A stretch of 16,285 nucleotides of DNA from an uncultured Clostridia bacterium (GTDB lineage Bacteria > Bacillota > Clostridia > Christensenellales > UBA1242). The stretch is taken from NCBI GenBank assembly GCA_937992055.1, contig CALKLQ010000027.1:1-16285 (forward strand), read 5' to 3'. Of the stretch, positions 15,139-16,285 are shown piece after piece. Numbering within the stretch: position 1 is the first letter of the stretch; each line of letters begins with the position of its first letter. The position numbers were made by a program, and so were the translations under genes. The notes beneath the pieces were generated by a model. It was not told the origin of the DNA. It worked only from the letters and a program-made list of their open reading frames with translations, and did no database searches.

Positions 15139-15594
15139 ATGAAAAAAATAGTCGTTACAATTTTTATAGTTCTTTTAATATTGATTTCTTCAAGTTTTCA
15201 CAAAAAAGATGTGCTAGAAATTTTTACTTCTAGTGATGGAATCTGTGAGTTTTATTGTGAAGGAGTTTTAAAAAACACAAGTTTTATTTCCTCAATTATT
15301 TCTTCAGGTGAGGGATATTTTGTTACCACAAATTTAAAAAGCGCAAAAAAAGTTTTTAATGATTTAAAAAACGTTAAAAGCTTTAAAATAGTATTTAAAA
15401 ATAATTTTGAAATTTCAAAATTGAAGCTTAAATATATTAAGACCGAATTAGTTGATGATATGAAAATCAGTTATGCTTTTTCAAATTACTTTGATAATGG
15501 CATTTGCATAGACGGTAAAAAATCTAATGTACAAATAGTTGAAAAACAAAATAAGCTTGTCATAGGAATTCCAATAATAATGGGAAGTTATTAA
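15139..15594 (+). CDS. Short exported protein, possibly YwmB-like
   Basis: A 151-residue protein with an N-terminal hydrophobic segment (about 3-17) that could be a signal peptide or anchor. The rest is an alternating helix-strand protein. The pattern Y-F-V-T-T-N-L-K-S-A-K-K-V-F-N-D-L and the C-terminal L-V-I-G-I-P-I-I-M-G-S-Y recall YwmB, a secreted protein of unknown role that in many Clostridia is encoded in the murA-spoIID-spoIIQ neighbourhood. It is much shorter than YwmB (about 240), so at most one of its halves would be present. Context, directly before a spoIIQ-like gene, supports the idea, but the assignment is tentative. No Shine-Dalgarno precedes the ATG; an upstream in-frame TTG at 15121 has none either. 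Confidence 0.7.
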   Translation: MKKIVVTIFIVLLILISSSFHKKDVLEIFTSSDGICEFYCEGVLKNTSFISSIISSGEGYFVTTNLKSAKKVFNDLKNVKSFKIVFKNNFEISKLKLKYIKTELVDDMKISYAFSNYFDNGICIDGKKSNVQIVEKQNKLVIGIPIIMGSY

Positions 15595-15602
15595 AATTTG
15601 AT

Positions 15603-15632
15603 GTTTAAACATTTAACATGCTGGCAATAATT
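15603..15632 (+). promoter_or_regulatory. SigF-type promoter of the spoIIQ-like gene
   Basis: GTTTA (15603-15607), a 15-base spacer and GGCAATAATT (15623-15632) fit GYWTA and GGNRANANTW at all defined positions, with the same spacing as the promoter before sigG. spoIIQ is a SigF target in Bacillus. The predicted start near 15640 would leave a short leader of about 10 bases, so the AGGAGG ribosome binding site (15638-15643) would be near its 5' end. Confidence 0.78.
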
Positions 15633-15648
15633 GTGTCAGGAGGTTATA

Positions 15649-16233
15649 ATGGAAAAACAAAACAAATTCATTTCATTTTTTAAAAAGTATGGTTACTATT
15701 TCATAGCAGGTATTTTGGTTGTGGCTATAGGTTTAACCTTGATTTTGGCAACTAGACAACCTAAACTCAATTTTGTTCCAGATGATAATAACGTTATTGA
15801 TGTTGGAACAGACCCTATTTCTTTTACCTTGCCAATGAATGATTTGACTGTTTTGAAGGCTTTTTCTGATTCCGAGCTACTATACAATAAAACCATGAAA
15901 CAATGGGAGGCACACAAATCTTATGATTTTACTTCGAATGATTTAAGCGTGTTTGCTGTTGCAAGTGGTACAGTTAGTGATGTGAGCGAATCATATTTAA
16001 TGGGCACCACAATTGAAATTACTCATGCTGATGGCTTTAAAACAGTTTACTCTTCTCTTGAGAAAGAAACTGAAGTGAAAAAAGGTGACAAAGTTGAAAA
16101 AGGACAAAAAATTGGCACAGCTTCTGACACTGCTTCAAGTGAGGGAAGTGAAGAAAAACATTTGCACTTTGAAATGCTTAAAGATAACACAAAAGTTGAT
16201 CCAAGCAATTATTTAAATTTGTCTAATAAGTAA
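15649..16233 (+). CDS. spoIIQ: SpoIIQ-like M23 (LytM) peptidase-domain protein
   Basis: A 194-residue membrane-anchored protein. A cytoplasmic Lys-rich start is followed by one membrane helix (about 16-34, YYFIAGILVVAIGLTLILA) and an extracytoplasmic part ending in an M23 LytM domain. Zinc and catalytic residues appear complete: H-K-S-Y-D (H89, D93) and H-L-H (H171, H173). In Bacillus SpoIIQ the site is degenerate, whereas many clostridial homologues keep it. SpoIIQ sits in the forespore membrane and pairs with SpoIIIAH across the intermembrane space during engulfment. The short length, topology and SigF-type promoter favour SpoIIQ over other M23 proteins. The ATG is fixed by AGGAGG five bases upstream. 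Confidence 0.85.
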   Translation: MEKQNKFISFFKKYGYYFIAGILVVAIGLTLILATRQPKLNFVPDDNNVIDVGTDPISFTLPMNDLTVLKAFSDSELLYNKTMKQWEAHKSYDFTSNDLSVFAVASGTVSDVSESYLMGTTIEITHADGFKTVYSSLEKETEVKKGDKVEKGQKIGTASDTASSEGSEEKHLHFEMLKDNTKVDPSNYLNLSNK

Positions 16234-16245
16234 AACTTCGGAAGC

Positions 16246-16278
16246 ATGTGCTAGCGCACATAAGATTGCTTTGCAATC
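16246..16278. repeat. Two adjacent perfect hairpins at the window edge
   Basis: ATGTGC-TAGC-GCACAT (16246-16261) and GATTGC-TTT-GCAATC (16264-16278) follow the spoIIQ-like stop by 12 and 30 bases. No T-run follows within the window, so they may be part of a terminator that continues, or a small repeat element. Confidence 0.55.
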
Positions 16279-16285
16279 AATCGCT

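Noticed and set aside
12728..15612. ATGTTTAAACAT palindrome at 12728-12739 and again at 15601-15612
   Set aside because: The first copy is formed by the last codons and stop of the deacetylase-like gene, and the second overlaps the SigF-type -35. Only two AT-rich copies give no support for a repeat element.

Overview
The window looks like a chromosomal segment of a low-GC, endospore-forming Firmicute of the Clostridia type, probably an uncultured host-associated lineage. The sporulation sigma factor SigG, YqfC, YqfD, a YlmC/YmxH PRC-barrel protein and a SpoIIQ-type M23 protein indicate sporulation. The BspA-type leucine-rich-repeat protein at the left edge is typical of host-associated bacteria. 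No phage, transposon, rRNA or CRISPR array is visible. The placement is inferred from gene content and base composition, not from a search.

Layout. Bases 1-1526 hold the 3' part of a BspA-like LRR gene, which converges on typA/bipA (minus strand) through a shared bidirectional terminator. A monocistronic initiator tRNA-Met with a consensus promoter follows. Bases 3760-5930 are accessory in character: two paralogous coiled-coil genes, each behind a long AT-rich spacer, and an orphan HicB-like gene on the minus strand. A large unrecognised lipoprotein gene (6078-7811) precedes a ymxH-like gene, then an elongator tRNA-Met / tRNA-Glu operon with tandem promoters. sigG lies on the minus strand behind a promoter that matches the SigF consensus. 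Divergent from it runs a tightly packed yqfC-yqfD-ybeY-era operon that lacks the phoH, yqfF, dgkA and cdd genes usually interleaved there. A secreted polysaccharide deacetylase-like gene converges on era. The right end carries a degenerate glycerol-1-phosphate dehydrogenase-like gene, a short secreted protein that may be YwmB-like, and a SpoIIQ-like M23 gene with its own SigF-type promoter.

How the genes fit together. Forespore SigF would switch on sigG and the spoIIQ-like gene in the same compartment, and SigG then drives late forespore expression. The yqfC promoter region has a SigE-like element, fitting mother-cell expression of yqfC and yqfD; ybeY and era are housekeeping ribosome-maturation genes in the same unit. 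The most notable observations are three genes whose -10 element sits only 5-7 bases before the ATG with no usable Shine-Dalgarno sequence (possible leaderless mRNAs), the dehydrogenase-like protein that appears to have lost all its metal ligands, and the tandem coiled-coil pair of unknown function.
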